Part shown: positions 34,142 to 42,423 of the stretch, in pieces | How the letters are laid out: each line of letters begins with the position of its first letter | Position numbering within the stretch: the stretch's first letter is position 1 | Source of the DNA: Streptosporangium subroseum | GTDB lineage: Bacteria; Actinomycetota; Actinomycetes; Streptosporangiales; Streptosporangiaceae | Reading direction: 5' to 3' | Assembly (NCBI RefSeq): GCF_900188345.1 | Contig: NZ_FZOD01000077.1 | Location: 1 to 44,082 of the forward strand | Length of the DNA stretch: 44,082 nucleotides | Translations under genes and position numbers: made by a program | Notes under the pieces: generated by a model | Told to the model about the DNA's origin: nothing | Seen by the model: the letters and a program-made list of their open reading frames with translations, nothing else | Databases searched by the model: none

Positions 34142-34897
34142 TCAGATCCCCGCCTCGGGGTTCGGCTCGACGGCGGCGAGGGCGTCGAGTGAGTGATGGG
34201 CGCCCTTGTGGAAGACGACGACCCCCGGCGCGCCGACGGTGATCCAGTCGCCGTCGGGCCCCCGGACGACGCCGGCGTTCTCGGGCACGGCGAGGATCGG
34301 AACGTGGATGGAGGTCGCGGCGAGCATGGAGGTCAGCATCCACTGGCCCTTGGCGGTGTCGCTGTGGGGCAGCACCCGCATGCCCGGCAGCAGGCCGAGA
34401 CCCGTCGCCTCGTAGGTGTACCAGTAGGGATCGGGGACGACCGGTCCCTTGCCGCCCTTGCCCACCCCCTCTGAGTCGATCACATATTCGGTGAGCACCA
34501 CGGCGCCGGCGGACTCACCGGCCAGCACGGCGCCCGCCTGCCACCTGTCCAGGATCGCCCGCCAGAGCGGGGTGCCGCGCAGGATCTCGGCCAGCGGTTT
34601 GGGCCGCCCGCCGGTCAGGAAGATGTAGTTCGCCTTCTCGACGGCCTGAATGTGCGCCGGGTCGTGGGCGTCCTCCCGGCTGAACACCTCCGGCACGGTG
34701 ACCTTGGTCCCGAGCTTCTCCTCGTAGAAGCCGACGCGTTGGTTCAGAAGCTCGGTGGCGCGGGCCCGGGGCCACTCCACGGTGGCCGTGGGAATGAGGA
34801 GCACCTCGTTCCCACCGGACCGTTCGAGCAGATGACGGTCGAGTTCTGCTCGGGTGTCGATGTCGTTCTGCCCGATGAGGGCGATGGGGCCTGGCAT
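34142..34897 (-). CDS. Peptidase family S51 (dipeptidase E/cyanophycinase-like)
   Basis: 251 residues from ATG 34897 with AAGGAG ten bases upstream. The catalytic nucleophile is S129 in GESAGA, the hallmark of S51; a supporting histidine is in VLPHSDTAKG near 188, and TGGRPKPLAE around 95 is the usual binding loop. S51 enzymes cleave Asp-X dipeptides or the beta-Asp-Arg bonds of cyanophycin. It is first in a two-gene transcript with the class-C serine hydrolase, divergent from the threonine-synthase-like gene across a 68-bp control region. Confidence 0.85.
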   Translation of the reverse strand: MPGPIALIGQNDIDTRAELDRHLLERSGGNEVLLIPTATVEWPRARATELLNQRVGFYEEKLGTKVTVPEVFSREDAHDPAHIQAVEKANYIFLTGGRPKPLAEILRGTPLWRAILDRWQAGAVLAGESAGAVVLTEYVIDSEGVGKGGKGPVVPDPYWYTYEATGLGLLPGMRVLPHSDTAKGQWMLTSMLAATSIHVPILAVPENAGVVRGPDGDWITVGAPGVVVFHKGAHHSLDALAAVEPNPEAGI

Positions 34898-34915
34898 GCC
34901 GTTACTCCTTAATGT

Positions 34916-34949
34916 GAACTATGTGTTTCAATGTAGCAGATGTTACTTT
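34916..34949. promoter_or_regulatory. Candidate operator A, shared with 41385-41418
   Basis: CAGATGTTACTTT at 34937-34949 is identical to 41406-41418, and the 21 bases to its left agree at 12 positions with the same span there. It lies in the divergent promoter region between the S51 peptidase and threonine-synthase-like genes. Shared position and sequence suggest a common regulator. Confidence 0.6.
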
Positions 34950-34965
34950 GATGAAAGAGGGCCTC

Positions 34966-36057
34966 GTGATCGTTCCCTACGAATGCCGTTGCGGAAGCTC
35001 CTACGCCCCGACGGCCGACCGCTGGCGCTGCGACTGCGGAGGCCTGCTCGACCTGCCGCTCGGCGCCGTACGGTGGCCGCCGCGTACGGATGTCCGGTCG
35101 ATGTGGCGCTACCTGGACGCCGGCGATCTGCCCTGGCGCGACGTCACCCTCGGCGAGGGCGACACCCCGCTGGTCAGAGAGGACCGCGAACTGTACCTGA
35201 AGGTGGAGTTCGCCTCCCCTACCGGTTCCTTCAAGGACAGGGGCGCGGTTGTGCTGGTGGCGCTGGCCAGGGCGCTCAACGCGAGCCGGCTGGTCGCCGA
35301 CAGCAGCGGCAACGCCGGGACCGCGGTGGCCGCCTACGCGGCCCGCGCCGGCGTCGCGGCGGAGATCTTCGTCCCCGCCGGGACCAGCGAGAAGAAGCTG
35401 CAGCAGATCAGGGGGCACGGCGCCCGGGTCACCGTGGTCGAGGGCTCGCGCGAGGACACCGCGGCGGCCGCCGCCGCCCGCGTGGAGGAGAGCGGCGCCT
35501 TCTACGCCAGCCATGTGTACAACCCCTACTTCCACGAGGGCACCAAGACCTACGCGCTGGAGATCTTCGAGCAGCTCGGCGGCGCCGTACCCGCGACGCT
35601 GGTGCTGCCCGCGGGGAACGGCACGCTCGTGCTGGGCGCCCATCGTGGCTTCGCCGAGCTGCGTGCCGCAGGGCTGATCGACCGCATCCCGCGCATCGTC
35701 GCCGTCCAGTCCGAGCTCTGCGCCCCGCTGGCCGAGGCCTGGACGGCGGGGCGCGACGAGCCCGAACCGGTACGGCCCGGCCATACCCTCGCCGAGGGCA
35801 TCGCCATCGCCGATCCGGCCAGGGGATCGAGGATCCTCGTAGCCGTCGAGGACAGCCACGGCGCCTTCGTCACGGTCGGCGAGGACGAGATCGCCGAGGC
35901 GCACGCCGCGCTCGCCGCCCGGGGCCTGTGGGTCGAGCCGACGGGCTCCGTCTCCTACGCGGCCGTGCGGCGGCTGCGCGCGGAGGGCTCGTCCCTGGTC
36001 ATCGGCGGACCGATCGTGGCGCCGCTCTGCGGTTCCGGCCTCAAGGCATCCCTGTGA
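34966..36057 (+). CDS. Threonine-synthase-like PLP enzyme with zinc-ribbon N-terminus
   Basis: GTG 34966 with AGAGG at -6 gives 363 residues. Cys 7, 9, 22 and 24 (CRCG...CDCGG) form a zinc ribbon, usual for this branch of threonine synthases. The PLP lysine is K90 in TGSFKDRGA, and SSGNAGTAVAAYAARAG binds the cofactor phosphate. It may be true threonine synthase or, given the neighbours, a catabolic PLP lyase on an O-substituted or beta-hydroxy amino acid. A short frame with 4-base overlap follows. ATG 34951 in frame is a weaker start. Confidence 0.75.
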   Translation: MIVPYECRCGSSYAPTADRWRCDCGGLLDLPLGAVRWPPRTDVRSMWRYLDAGDLPWRDVTLGEGDTPLVREDRELYLKVEFASPTGSFKDRGAVVLVALARALNASRLVADSSGNAGTAVAAYAARAGVAAEIFVPAGTSEKKLQQIRGHGARVTVVEGSREDTAAAAAARVEESGAFYASHVYNPYFHEGTKTYALEIFEQLGGAVPATLVLPAGNGTLVLGAHRGFAELRAAGLIDRIPRIVAVQSELCAPLAEAWTAGRDEPEPVRPGHTLAEGIAIADPARGSRILVAVEDSHGAFVTVGEDEIAEAHAALAARGLWVEPTGSVSYAAVRRLRAEGSSLVIGGPIVAPLCGSGLKASL

Positions 36058-36188
36058 AAGGCCCCTTCGTGAAAGGCCCCCTTGTGAAAGACGTGCCGGT
36101 GAAAGACGTGCCGGTGAAAGGCATCCCCGCAGAGGGTCTCCCGGTGAAAGGCGTCCCCGTGAAGGGCGCCCCGGTGAAAGACGCAGCC
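36054..36188 (+). repeat. Nine 15-bp tandem units starting at a stop codon
   Basis: Units have the form gtgaaaggc/acg + 6 bases, at 36054, 36069, 36084 and so on; units 3 and 4 are identical. The first GTGA overlaps the TGA stop of the threonine-synthase-like gene. Every unit encodes V-K-(G/D)-x-x in one plus frame. Confidence 0.9.
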
Positions 36189-36278
36189 GGGATGGGCCGG
36201 ACGGACGAGAAGCCCCGCTCGTTTTTGTCGTCACGGACGAAAGCACGCGTCGATGCCGTCCATATGGTGGCGCCATGA
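36054..36278 (+). CDS. Possible 74-aa repetitive peptide bridging two genes
   Basis: GTG 36054 overlaps the upstream stop (GTGA) and TGA 36276 overlaps the ATG of the D-aminoacylase gene (ATGA). The frame encodes about nine Val-Lys-Gly/Asp pentapeptides (VKGPF VKGPL VKDVP ...) and a basic tail. The double 4-base overlap lets ribosomes pass through three genes. The product is low in complexity, so it may be a real peptide or only a translation-coupling spacer. No homologue recognised. Confidence 0.4.
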   Translation: MKGPFVKGPLVKDVPVKDVPVKGIPAEGLPVKGVPVKGAPVKDAAGMGRTDEKPRSFLSSRTKARVDAVHMVAP

Positions 36279-37759
36279 CAACCATGACCCATGATCTGGT
36301 GCTGGCGGGAGCCAGGGTGCTCGACCCGGAGACCGGCCATGACGCGGTCGCGAACGTCGGCGTGACCGGCGGGACCATCACGGCGGTGTCGCCGGACGCG
36401 CTCGAAGGCCGCCGGACGTTCGACGTCGCCGGGCTCGTCCTCGCCCCCGGCTGGATCGACCTGCACAGCCACTCACACACCATCGCCGGCCACCGTCTTC
36501 AGGCACTCGACGGCGTGACAACGGTCCTCGACCTGGAGGCGGGGGTCTTCCCGGTCTCCGAGGCCTACGACGTGGCCGCCGCCCAGGGCCGCCCGCTCAA
36601 CTACGGGTTCTCCGCCTCCTGGGCACAGGCCAGGATGACCGCCGTCGGCGATCTCCCGCCAGGGGGCGGCCTCGACGCCGGGCTGCGCAACCTTGGCAAC
36701 CCCGCCTGGCAGCGCGAGGCGTCTCCGCGCCGGCTCGACGCGCTGTTCGAGCTGATCCGTCACGATCTCTCCGCCGGCGCTCTGGGGATCGGCCTGCTCA
36801 TCGGCTACGCCCCGCGTGTCGCCCCCGAGGAGTATCTGTCGGTGGCCGGGCTCGCCGCCGAGGCGGGTGTGCCCACCTACACCCATGCCCGGAGCCTGAT
36901 CGACCAGGTTCCCGACATCCCGATCGACGGCGCCGAGGAGGTGGTGCGGGCGGCCGCGGCCACCGGGGCACACATGCACTACTGCCACATCAACAGCACG
37001 TCCCTGCGCCAGGTGGACCGGGTGTTGACGCTGGTCGACAAGGTCCGCGCCGAGGGCGCCAGGGTCACGACCGAGGCCTACCCGTACGGCGCGGGCATGA
37101 CGGGTATCGGTGCCGCCTTCCTCGCCCCCGAGTCGCTGCACGCCATGGGCATCGGGCCGAGCTCGATCACCTACGCGCCGACCGGGGAGCGGGTGGCCGA
37201 CGCCGCACGGCTGCGTGAGCTGCGCGCCACGGATCCGGGCGGCCTGGCGATCATCCACTTCCTCAACGAGGACGTCCCGGCCGACCGGGCCCTCATGGAC
37301 CGCGCCCTGCTCAGCCAGGACACCGTGGTCGGCTCCGACGCCATGCCGCTGACGTGGGCGGGAGGCGAGCCGCCGGACCCGATGGCCTGGCCGCTGCCGC
37401 CGGGTGCCGTCACTCACCCCCGTACGGCCGGCACCTTCTCCAAGGTCCTGCGCCGCCACGTCCGCGAGACCGGCGCGCTCTCGCTGCCGGAGGCGGTGCG
37501 GCGGTGCAGCCTGCTGCCGGCCCGGGTGCTGGAGGAGTCGGTGCCGGCCATGCGACGCAAGGGCAGGATCCAGGCCGGTTGCGACGCCGACCTGGTCGTC
37601 TTCTCTCCGGAGGAGGTCAGCGACCAGGCCACCTACGCGGCCGGCACCAGGCCGTCGACGGGGTACGCCCACGTGCTGGTCGGTGGACGGCACGTGGTGC
37701 GTGACGGCGAACCGATCCTCGACGCGCTGCCCGGCCGTGCGATCAGGTGCTGGCGATAG
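36275..37759 (+). CDS. D-aminoacylase-like amidohydrolase
   Basis: 494 residues. The metal-binding HSHSH is at 64-68, further metal ligands follow in YTHAR and HYCHINS (residues 205-245), and the catalytic Asp is in GSDAMPLTW near 352. The C-terminal composite sheet ends the fold (GRIQAGCDADLVVF). This is the D-aminoacylase/dihydroorotase-like branch that hydrolyses N-acyl-D-amino acids. Cytoplasmic. It follows the small repetitive frame with a 4-base overlap and is probably expressed with the threonine-synthase-like gene. Exact acyl group and residue unknown. Confidence 0.85.
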   Translation: MTTMTHDLVLAGARVLDPETGHDAVANVGVTGGTITAVSPDALEGRRTFDVAGLVLAPGWIDLHSHSHTIAGHRLQALDGVTTVLDLEAGVFPVSEAYDVAAAQGRPLNYGFSASWAQARMTAVGDLPPGGGLDAGLRNLGNPAWQREASPRRLDALFELIRHDLSAGALGIGLLIGYAPRVAPEEYLSVAGLAAEAGVPTYTHARSLIDQVPDIPIDGAEEVVRAAAATGAHMHYCHINSTSLRQVDRVLTLVDKVRAEGARVTTEAYPYGAGMTGIGAAFLAPESLHAMGIGPSSITYAPTGERVADAARLRELRATDPGGLAIIHFLNEDVPADRALMDRALLSQDTVVGSDAMPLTWAGGEPPDPMAWPLPPGAVTHPRTAGTFSKVLRRHVRETGALSLPEAVRRCSLLPARVLEESVPAMRRKGRIQAGCDADLVVFSPEEVSDQATYAAGTRPSTGYAHVLVGGRHVVRDGEPILDALPGRAIRCWR

Positions 37760-37766
37760 AGTTGAG

Positions 37767-37786
37767 CACTCCCGGTCGAAGGAGTG
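37767..37786 (+). promoter_or_regulatory. Hairpin hiding the ribosome site of chrB
   Basis: CACTCC at 37767-37772 can pair with GGAGTG at 37781-37786, which contains the GGAG ribosome site before ATG 37790. A six-pair stem with an eight-base loop could reduce translation. Confidence 0.35.
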
Positions 37787-37789
37787 TTT

Positions 37790-38455
37790 ATGAGCCCGAC
37801 GGCTCGCCGGCCATCGCAGAAGAAGGCTCCTGCCGAGAAGAGCGGCACCAGGAAGAAGCAGTCGCGCCCGGCCGTGGCGCCAGCCGAATCGCGACTGCCC
37901 AGCACGTGGCTGCTGCTCACCTACAAGGTCCCCAGTGAGCCCTCCCGCGTGCGTGTCTCCGTCTGGCGGGAGCTCAAACGCCTGGGTGCCCTCTACCTGC
38001 AGCAGGCCGTCTGCGTCCTGCCCGACGTCGGCACGGTCGGCGAGGACCTGCTGCAGATCAGGCAGCGCATCCATTCGCTGGACGGCACCTCCTACTTCTT
38101 CCAGGTGCCCCTCGGCGACGAGGAGCAGGACGCCACGCTCATCCAGAGCTTCAGGGAGATGGCGGGCAAGGAGTACGAAGAGATCATCGAGGAGTGCCAG
38201 ACCAAGTTCGTCAAGGAGATCGAGTTCGAGCGCTTCCGCGACAACTACACCTTCGAGGAGGCCGAGGAGATCAGGCAGGATCTGGAGAAGATCCACCGAT
38301 GGTTCGGCAAGGTCGTGGATCGTGACTGGTTCGGCGGCGCCGGCAGGGCCGAGTGCGAGCGGTGGCTGGCGACCTGCGAGACCCTCCTCGAAGACTTCGA
38401 GAACGACGTCTACGAACGGACCTCGGGCACCGGCAGAGCCGACGAGGAGGCCTGA
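37790..38455 (+). CDS. chrB: ChrB-type chromate-resistance/regulatory protein
   Basis: ATG 37790 with GGAG six bases upstream gives 221 residues. After a basic 35-residue leader comes the ChrB N-terminal domain: LLTYKVPSEPSRVRVSVWRE, LGALYLQQAVCVLPDVGTVG and YEEIIEECQTKFVKEIEFE. In other bacteria ChrB senses chromate and controls the transporter ChrA. No chrA is in the window, and the C-terminal ChrB enzymatic domain is also absent, so the role may differ. It lies 31 bases after the D-aminoacylase gene and may be co-transcribed. Confidence 0.8.
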   Translation: MSPTARRPSQKKAPAEKSGTRKKQSRPAVAPAESRLPSTWLLLTYKVPSEPSRVRVSVWRELKRLGALYLQQAVCVLPDVGTVGEDLLQIRQRIHSLDGTSYFFQVPLGDEEQDATLIQSFREMAGKEYEEIIEECQTKFVKEIEFERFRDNYTFEEAEEIRQDLEKIHRWFGKVVDRDWFGGAGRAECERWLATCETLLEDFENDVYERTSGTGRADEEA

Positions 38456-38495
38456 CCCTCTCACGCGGTGTCCCGGCGGCACGGATGACCCCGGC

Positions 38496-39845
38496 TCACG
38501 CCATCTCCATGGACGCACGGACGTCCCCGGCGACCGAGCGCATGGCGGTGAACTGGATGAGGCCGGCGACGACGACCACCGGGACGAGGCTGATCAGGGT
38601 GTAGCGCAACGGCATGCCGTCGGTCAGCGCCAGCAGGGCGGGACTCAGCACCCCGCCGGCGAGCTGGAAGGGCGCGGTGAGCTGCAGGCCGATGCCTCGA
38701 TGCCGGGCGGGGAGCACCTGGGTGATGAGGATGATGAAGGACGGCACCTGAACGCCGGCGATCATCGAGAACAGCAGGTTGACCGCGATGTAGACCGGGA
38801 CCGAGGGGAACAGTCCCAGGGCCAGGACCAGGCAGCCGATGCCGAGGGTGCACACGCCCTGGACGGCGGCCAGGAGAGCGGGGCGCCGTTTCATGAAGCG
38901 GTCGGCCAGCACACCGGCGAACGGGACCACCAGTAGCCCGAGAACCATCTGTCCCTCCAGCACCAGCGAGCGCTGGAACGGATCGAGGAAGAGATCCTGC
39001 TTCGCCATCAGGGACGCGACCATGCCGACCAGCCCGGTTATGATCGAATACACGAAGCTGCTGATGGCCAGGATCCGCAGGGTCCTGATGGACCAGCCGA
39101 CCCGGATTCCCTCCCAGAACCGCGGCGGCGGCCTTTCCTCCGTGTCGGGCCGCTCGACTGCGACGGTCCCATCGGCTGCTTCGGACCGCCCGGCCGCGGC
39201 CCGGTCGGTCGCCCCGCGGCGGGGTTCGCGCAGCAGGAAGGTCAGGCAGGCGACGGTGGTCGCCATGACGGCCAGCATCAACGTGGCCGTGCGCCAGCCG
39301 TACACCGTGACCGTGTAGCCGGCGATCGGCGCGGCCAGGAGGCTGCCGATGCCGCCGGCCATCCGCAGCAGCGCGATGACCCGCCCGCGTGAGGACGGAA
39401 GGTAGTAGTCGGACAGCAGCGGGACCTGGGCCACGTCGTTCGGCAGCCTGCTCACCCCGCCGAGCGTCCGGCCCACGATGAGCAGGCCCACGTTGGGGGC
39501 CAGCGCCTGGACGACGTCTCCCAGGTTGGCCGCCACCTGGCCGAACTGGACGAGTCGTACGCGTTTGGGGACCCGGTCGGTCAAGTATCCGAGCGGGAGT
39601 CCCGCGGCGTTGGTCACGATCAACGTGATCGTGCCGATGACGCCCAGCATCGTGACCGAGAGCCCGAAATCCTCTTTGATCTCGGGGAGCGCGAGTTGAA
39701 GCGCGGTGTCGTCCCAGCCTGCCAACAGTGCCACCAGGCAGAACACGGTCAGCGGGAGCCGGGGGCCTTCGATGTTGCGGGGGTTGAGGTCACTCAGGAG
39801 CCCACGTAGGCCGCGGCGTCCAGTGATAGGGGGTTCGGTCTCCAC
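38496..39845 (-). CDS. MFS transporter
   Basis: 449 residues from GTG 39845 with about 12 hydrophobic segments. Motif A is LPLGYLTDRVPKRVRLVQFG near 83. A long basic, acid-rich loop (residues about 208-240) separates the two halves. It is placed among the peptidase and amidohydrolase genes, so uptake or export of a peptide or amino acid derivative is possible. The start is leaderward of an operator-like region (39885-39916). Converges with chrB. Confidence 0.85.
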   Translation of the reverse strand: METEPPITGRRGLRGLLSDLNPRNIEGPRLPLTVFCLVALLAGWDDTALQLALPEIKEDFGLSVTMLGVIGTITLIVTNAAGLPLGYLTDRVPKRVRLVQFGQVAANLGDVVQALAPNVGLLIVGRTLGGVSRLPNDVAQVPLLSDYYLPSSRGRVIALLRMAGGIGSLLAAPIAGYTVTVYGWRTATLMLAVMATTVACLTFLLREPRRGATDRAAAGRSEAADGTVAVERPDTEERPPPRFWEGIRVGWSIRTLRILAISSFVYSIITGLVGMVASLMAKQDLFLDPFQRSLVLEGQMVLGLLVVPFAGVLADRFMKRRPALLAAVQGVCTLGIGCLVLALGLFPSVPVYIAVNLLFSMIAGVQVPSFIILITQVLPARHRGIGLQLTAPFQLAGGVLSPALLALTDGMPLRYTLISLVPVVVVAGLIQFTAMRSVAGDVRASMEMA

Positions 39846-39884
39846 TGCCGCCTCCGGCGAGAGATGCTTCTAGATAAGTGCAAG

Positions 39885-39916
39885 TGTTACATTAGCCTCT
39901 CTGTTACCTTTAACAG
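39885..39916. promoter_or_regulatory. Candidate operator C with TGTTAC repeats
   Basis: TGTTAC occurs at 39885 and 39902, and CTGTTA-ccTT-TAACAG (39901-39916) is a 6-bp dyad. It sits between the divergent MFS and amidohydrolase genes. The TGTTAC-(C)TTT core resembles candidate operators A and B, but the match is weaker. Confidence 0.4.
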
Positions 39917-40081
39917 AAGTTCGAAATCAGTTCTTCTGTCGGAAACTTGGGCGCGATGCCCTGAGGACGTGGATCGGTCGACCGGTCCCTCTCCGACCAC
40001 AAGATCCACTGGCAGCCTCCCCGGTCACCGGGAGAAGGCGCCGACCTCCCATTCCCCCTGTCGAGCAGATGGTGAGTGATC

Positions 40082-41290
40082 ATGAAAACCACGGTGGTAC
40101 GGGCGGCCAGACTCTTCGACGTGACCGAGGGGGTGATCCTGAAAGACGTCGACGTCGCGGTGCGCGGCGACGTGATCACCGAGGTCGGCCCGGGACTGCT
40201 CGGCGACGAGGTGATCGACCTCGGCGACCGGACGCTCCTGCCCGGCTTTCTCGACGTGCACATGCACCTGACCGGGCTGCGTTCCTATGCCGAGGGGCGT
40301 CACCTGCCTCCCAGGGAGATCCTGGCCGTGCGCGCCGCCCAGGACTGCGAGGCCCTGCTGACGGCCGGGTTCACCACGGTCCGCGACTGCGGCAGCGCCA
40401 TCGCGCTCAACCTTCGCGACCTCGTCGCCGAAGGCACGATCCCCGGCCCGAGAATCTACGCCGCGGGGCCGGTGATCTGCCAGACCGGCGGCCACGCGGA
40501 CGCGCACCACCTGCCGCTGGACCTGGCCCGCGCACAGCCCGACTCGCTGATCGCCGACGGTCCGTGGGCGTGTAGGCAGGCCGTACGGGAGGCGGTCCGG
40601 GCCGGCGCCGACTTCATCAAGATCTGCACCACGGGCGGGGTGTCCTCCGAACGTGACCATCCCAACGACGCGCACTTCACCGCCGAGGAGATCGCCGCCA
40701 TCGTCGACGAGGCGCACCGGCTGGGCCGCAGGGTCGCCTCCCACGCACAGGGCAGGTCGGGCGTGCTGACCGCGGTGCTCGCCGGCGTCGACTCCATCGA
40801 GCACGGCTACTACCTCGACGAGGAGTGCGTCGCCGAGATGGTCGCCCGGGGCACCTTCTACGTGCCGACGTTCGACCTGCGGACCTTCTTCCAGCGGACG
40901 GTCGACGGAGGCCACGGGCTGCCCGAGTGGCGCCTGCGCAAGCAGCGCGAGGCCATCGCCGCCATGGGGCCGTCCCTGCTCCGGGCGTACGAGGCAGGCG
41001 TGCTGATCGCCACCGGGTCCGACTACCTCGGCACGCCGCTGCGCGCGCACGGCGCCAACGCCGACGAGCCGATCTCCCTGGTCGGCGGCGGCCTGCCGCC
41101 CGTCGAGGCGCTGCGCGCGCTGACCGTGAACGCGGCCACGGTGATCGGTGTCGAGGATCGGACGGGCAGCCTCACACCGGGCAGGTGGGCCGACCTGGTG
41201 GCCGTGGACGGCGACCCGCTCATCGACATCGAAGCGTTGCGCTCGGTCGCCTTTGTCATGAAGGGAGGGCGGGTGCACTCGCCCCGATGA
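40082..41290 (+). CDS. Prolidase-like amidohydrolase
   Basis: ATG 40082 with GGTGAG upstream; 402 residues. Metal ligands H60 and H62 (HMHLTG), K in ADFIKICTTGG near 180, H in VASHAQG and IEHGYYLD near 225-245, and catalytic D in TGSDYLGTP near 315. This binuclear pattern occurs in the amidohydrolase group that includes Xaa-Pro and Xaa-Arg dipeptidases. It would hydrolyse a peptide or N-acyl amide in the cytoplasm. Divergent from the MFS gene. Substrate not predictable. Confidence 0.85.
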   Translation: MKTTVVRAARLFDVTEGVILKDVDVAVRGDVITEVGPGLLGDEVIDLGDRTLLPGFLDVHMHLTGLRSYAEGRHLPPREILAVRAAQDCEALLTAGFTTVRDCGSAIALNLRDLVAEGTIPGPRIYAAGPVICQTGGHADAHHLPLDLARAQPDSLIADGPWACRQAVREAVRAGADFIKICTTGGVSSERDHPNDAHFTAEEIAAIVDEAHRLGRRVASHAQGRSGVLTAVLAGVDSIEHGYYLDEECVAEMVARGTFYVPTFDLRTFFQRTVDGGHGLPEWRLRKQREAIAAMGPSLLRAYEAGVLIATGSDYLGTPLRAHGANADEPISLVGGGLPPVEALRALTVNAATVIGVEDRTGSLTPGRWADLVAVDGDPLIDIEALRSVAFVMKGGRVHSPR

Positions 41291-41384
41291 CGATCGGCGC
41301 GCTCTCCCATGACCTCGACCGCATGGCGGGGCACGGCCCGCGGGCATCGCCAGACCGTCCATTGACAGGACCGAAGCATCTGAT

Positions 41385-41418
41385 GAAACATCTGATACAA
41401 ATAAACAGATGTTACTTT
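41385..41418. promoter_or_regulatory. Candidate operator B with 8-bp inverted repeat
   Basis: AACATCTG (41387-41394) and CAGATGTT (41406-41413) are perfect inverted arms around 11 bases, and CATCTGAT is repeated directly at 41377 and 41389. The right arm with ACTTT equals that of operator A. It lies just before the ribosome site of the metal-transport operon. Confidence 0.65.
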
Positions 41419-41431
41419 TAAGGAGTCGCCG

Positions 41432-42214
41432 GTGACCGGTGCGACATGGGGCCTGGTGGCCTCGGTATTCGTGGCCTCGATCGTGGAGTTCGTCGAGGCG
41501 TTGACCATCGTGCTGGCAATGGGCGTCACCCGGGGCTGGCGTTCCGCCATGGCGGGCGTGCTCGCGGCCGTGGTGGCGCTGGTGGCGTTCACCTTCGCCG
41601 CGGGATACGCGCTCAGGACGTGGATGCCCGAGTCCCTGCTGCAACTCGTGGTCGGCACGCTGTTGCTGATCTTCGGACTGCAGTGGCTGCGCAAGGCGGT
41701 GCTGCGGTCGTCGAGGTTGAAGGCCCTGCACGATGAGGAGGAGGAGTTCGCGGCACAGACCGCCGCCGCACGCCAGGCGGTGGCGAACAGCCGCTTCGGC
41801 ATCGACACCTTCGCCTTCGTGGTGTCGTTCAAGGGAGTGTTCCTCGAAGGCGTCGAGATCGTGTTCATCGTGATCACGTTCGGCCTGAGCGCGGACAACA
41901 TGACCGCCGCCATCGGCGGCGCGGTGGTCGCGGGCCTTCTGGTGCTGATCGTCGGCCTGATCCTGCACAAGCCTCTCGCGATGGTGCCCGAGAACACTCT
42001 CAAATACGGCGTGGGCCTGCTGCTGGCGTCGTTCGGCGCGTACTGGGCCGTCGAGGGACTGGGCGTGTTCACCGCCGACGGCGAGAGCCTGCACTGGCCG
42101 GGCGCCGACTGGGCCATCCTCGGGCTGCTCGCGGCGTGGGTGGTCGTCAGCCAGGTGATGGTGCGGATTCTGCCCGGCATCAAGAACAAGCGGAGGGAGG
42201 TCGTGGCCCGATGA
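41432..42214 (+). CDS. Membrane protein with two E-x-x-E motifs, putative metal transporter (COG4280-like)
   Basis: GTG 41432 with AAGGAG seven bases upstream; 260 residues with about seven hydrophobic segments. Two similar halves are marked by EFVEALTIVLAMG (about 19-31) and FLEGVEIVFIVITFG (about 137-151). Paired glutamates in membrane helices are the iron-binding pattern of FTR1-like permeases, so metal transport is plausible; the family itself is uncharacterised as far as I know. It overlaps the next gene by four bases and the operon ends in a VIT-type transporter, which supports a metal role. Confidence 0.65.
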   Translation: MTGATWGLVASVFVASIVEFVEALTIVLAMGVTRGWRSAMAGVLAAVVALVAFTFAAGYALRTWMPESLLQLVVGTLLLIFGLQWLRKAVLRSSRLKALHDEEEEFAAQTAAARQAVANSRFGIDTFAFVVSFKGVFLEGVEIVFIVITFGLSADNMTAAIGGAVVAGLLVLIVGLILHKPLAMVPENTLKYGVGLLLASFGAYWAVEGLGVFTADGESLHWPGADWAILGLLAAWVVVSQVMVRILPGIKNKRREVVAR

Positions 42215-42420
42215 GATTCCTGAAGGGCTTCGGCATGTTCTGGTACGACTTCATCATCGGCGACGACTGGAAGATCGCGGCGGCGGTGGTCCTTTCCCTC
42301 GCCGTCACGCTCGGCGTCACCCTGGCCGGCCTGGCGCCCCTCGGCGCCGTGGCGGTGGTGGGCGGCGTGCTCCTGCTCGTGTCCTTCGTGGTCAGCCTCG
42401 TCGTCGACGTCAGGAGGTAG
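42211..42420 (+). CDS. Small two-helix membrane protein, 69 aa
   Basis: ATG 42211 overlaps the previous stop (ATGA). It begins with an aromatic stretch (FGMFWYDFIIGDDWK) and has two hydrophobic helices at about 22-42 and 45-65. Small, probably an accessory subunit of the upstream membrane protein. The next gene starts four bases after its stop. Family not recognised. Confidence 0.65.
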   Translation: MRFLKGFGMFWYDFIIGDDWKIAAAVVLSLAVTLGVTLAGLAPLGAVAVVGGVLLLVSFVVSLVVDVRR

Positions 42421-42423
42421 GCG

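Noticed and set aside
36473..38518. 681-codon minus-strand frame opposite the D-aminoacylase and chrB
   Set aside because: Antisense shadow; the plus strand has metal ligands and ribosome sites.
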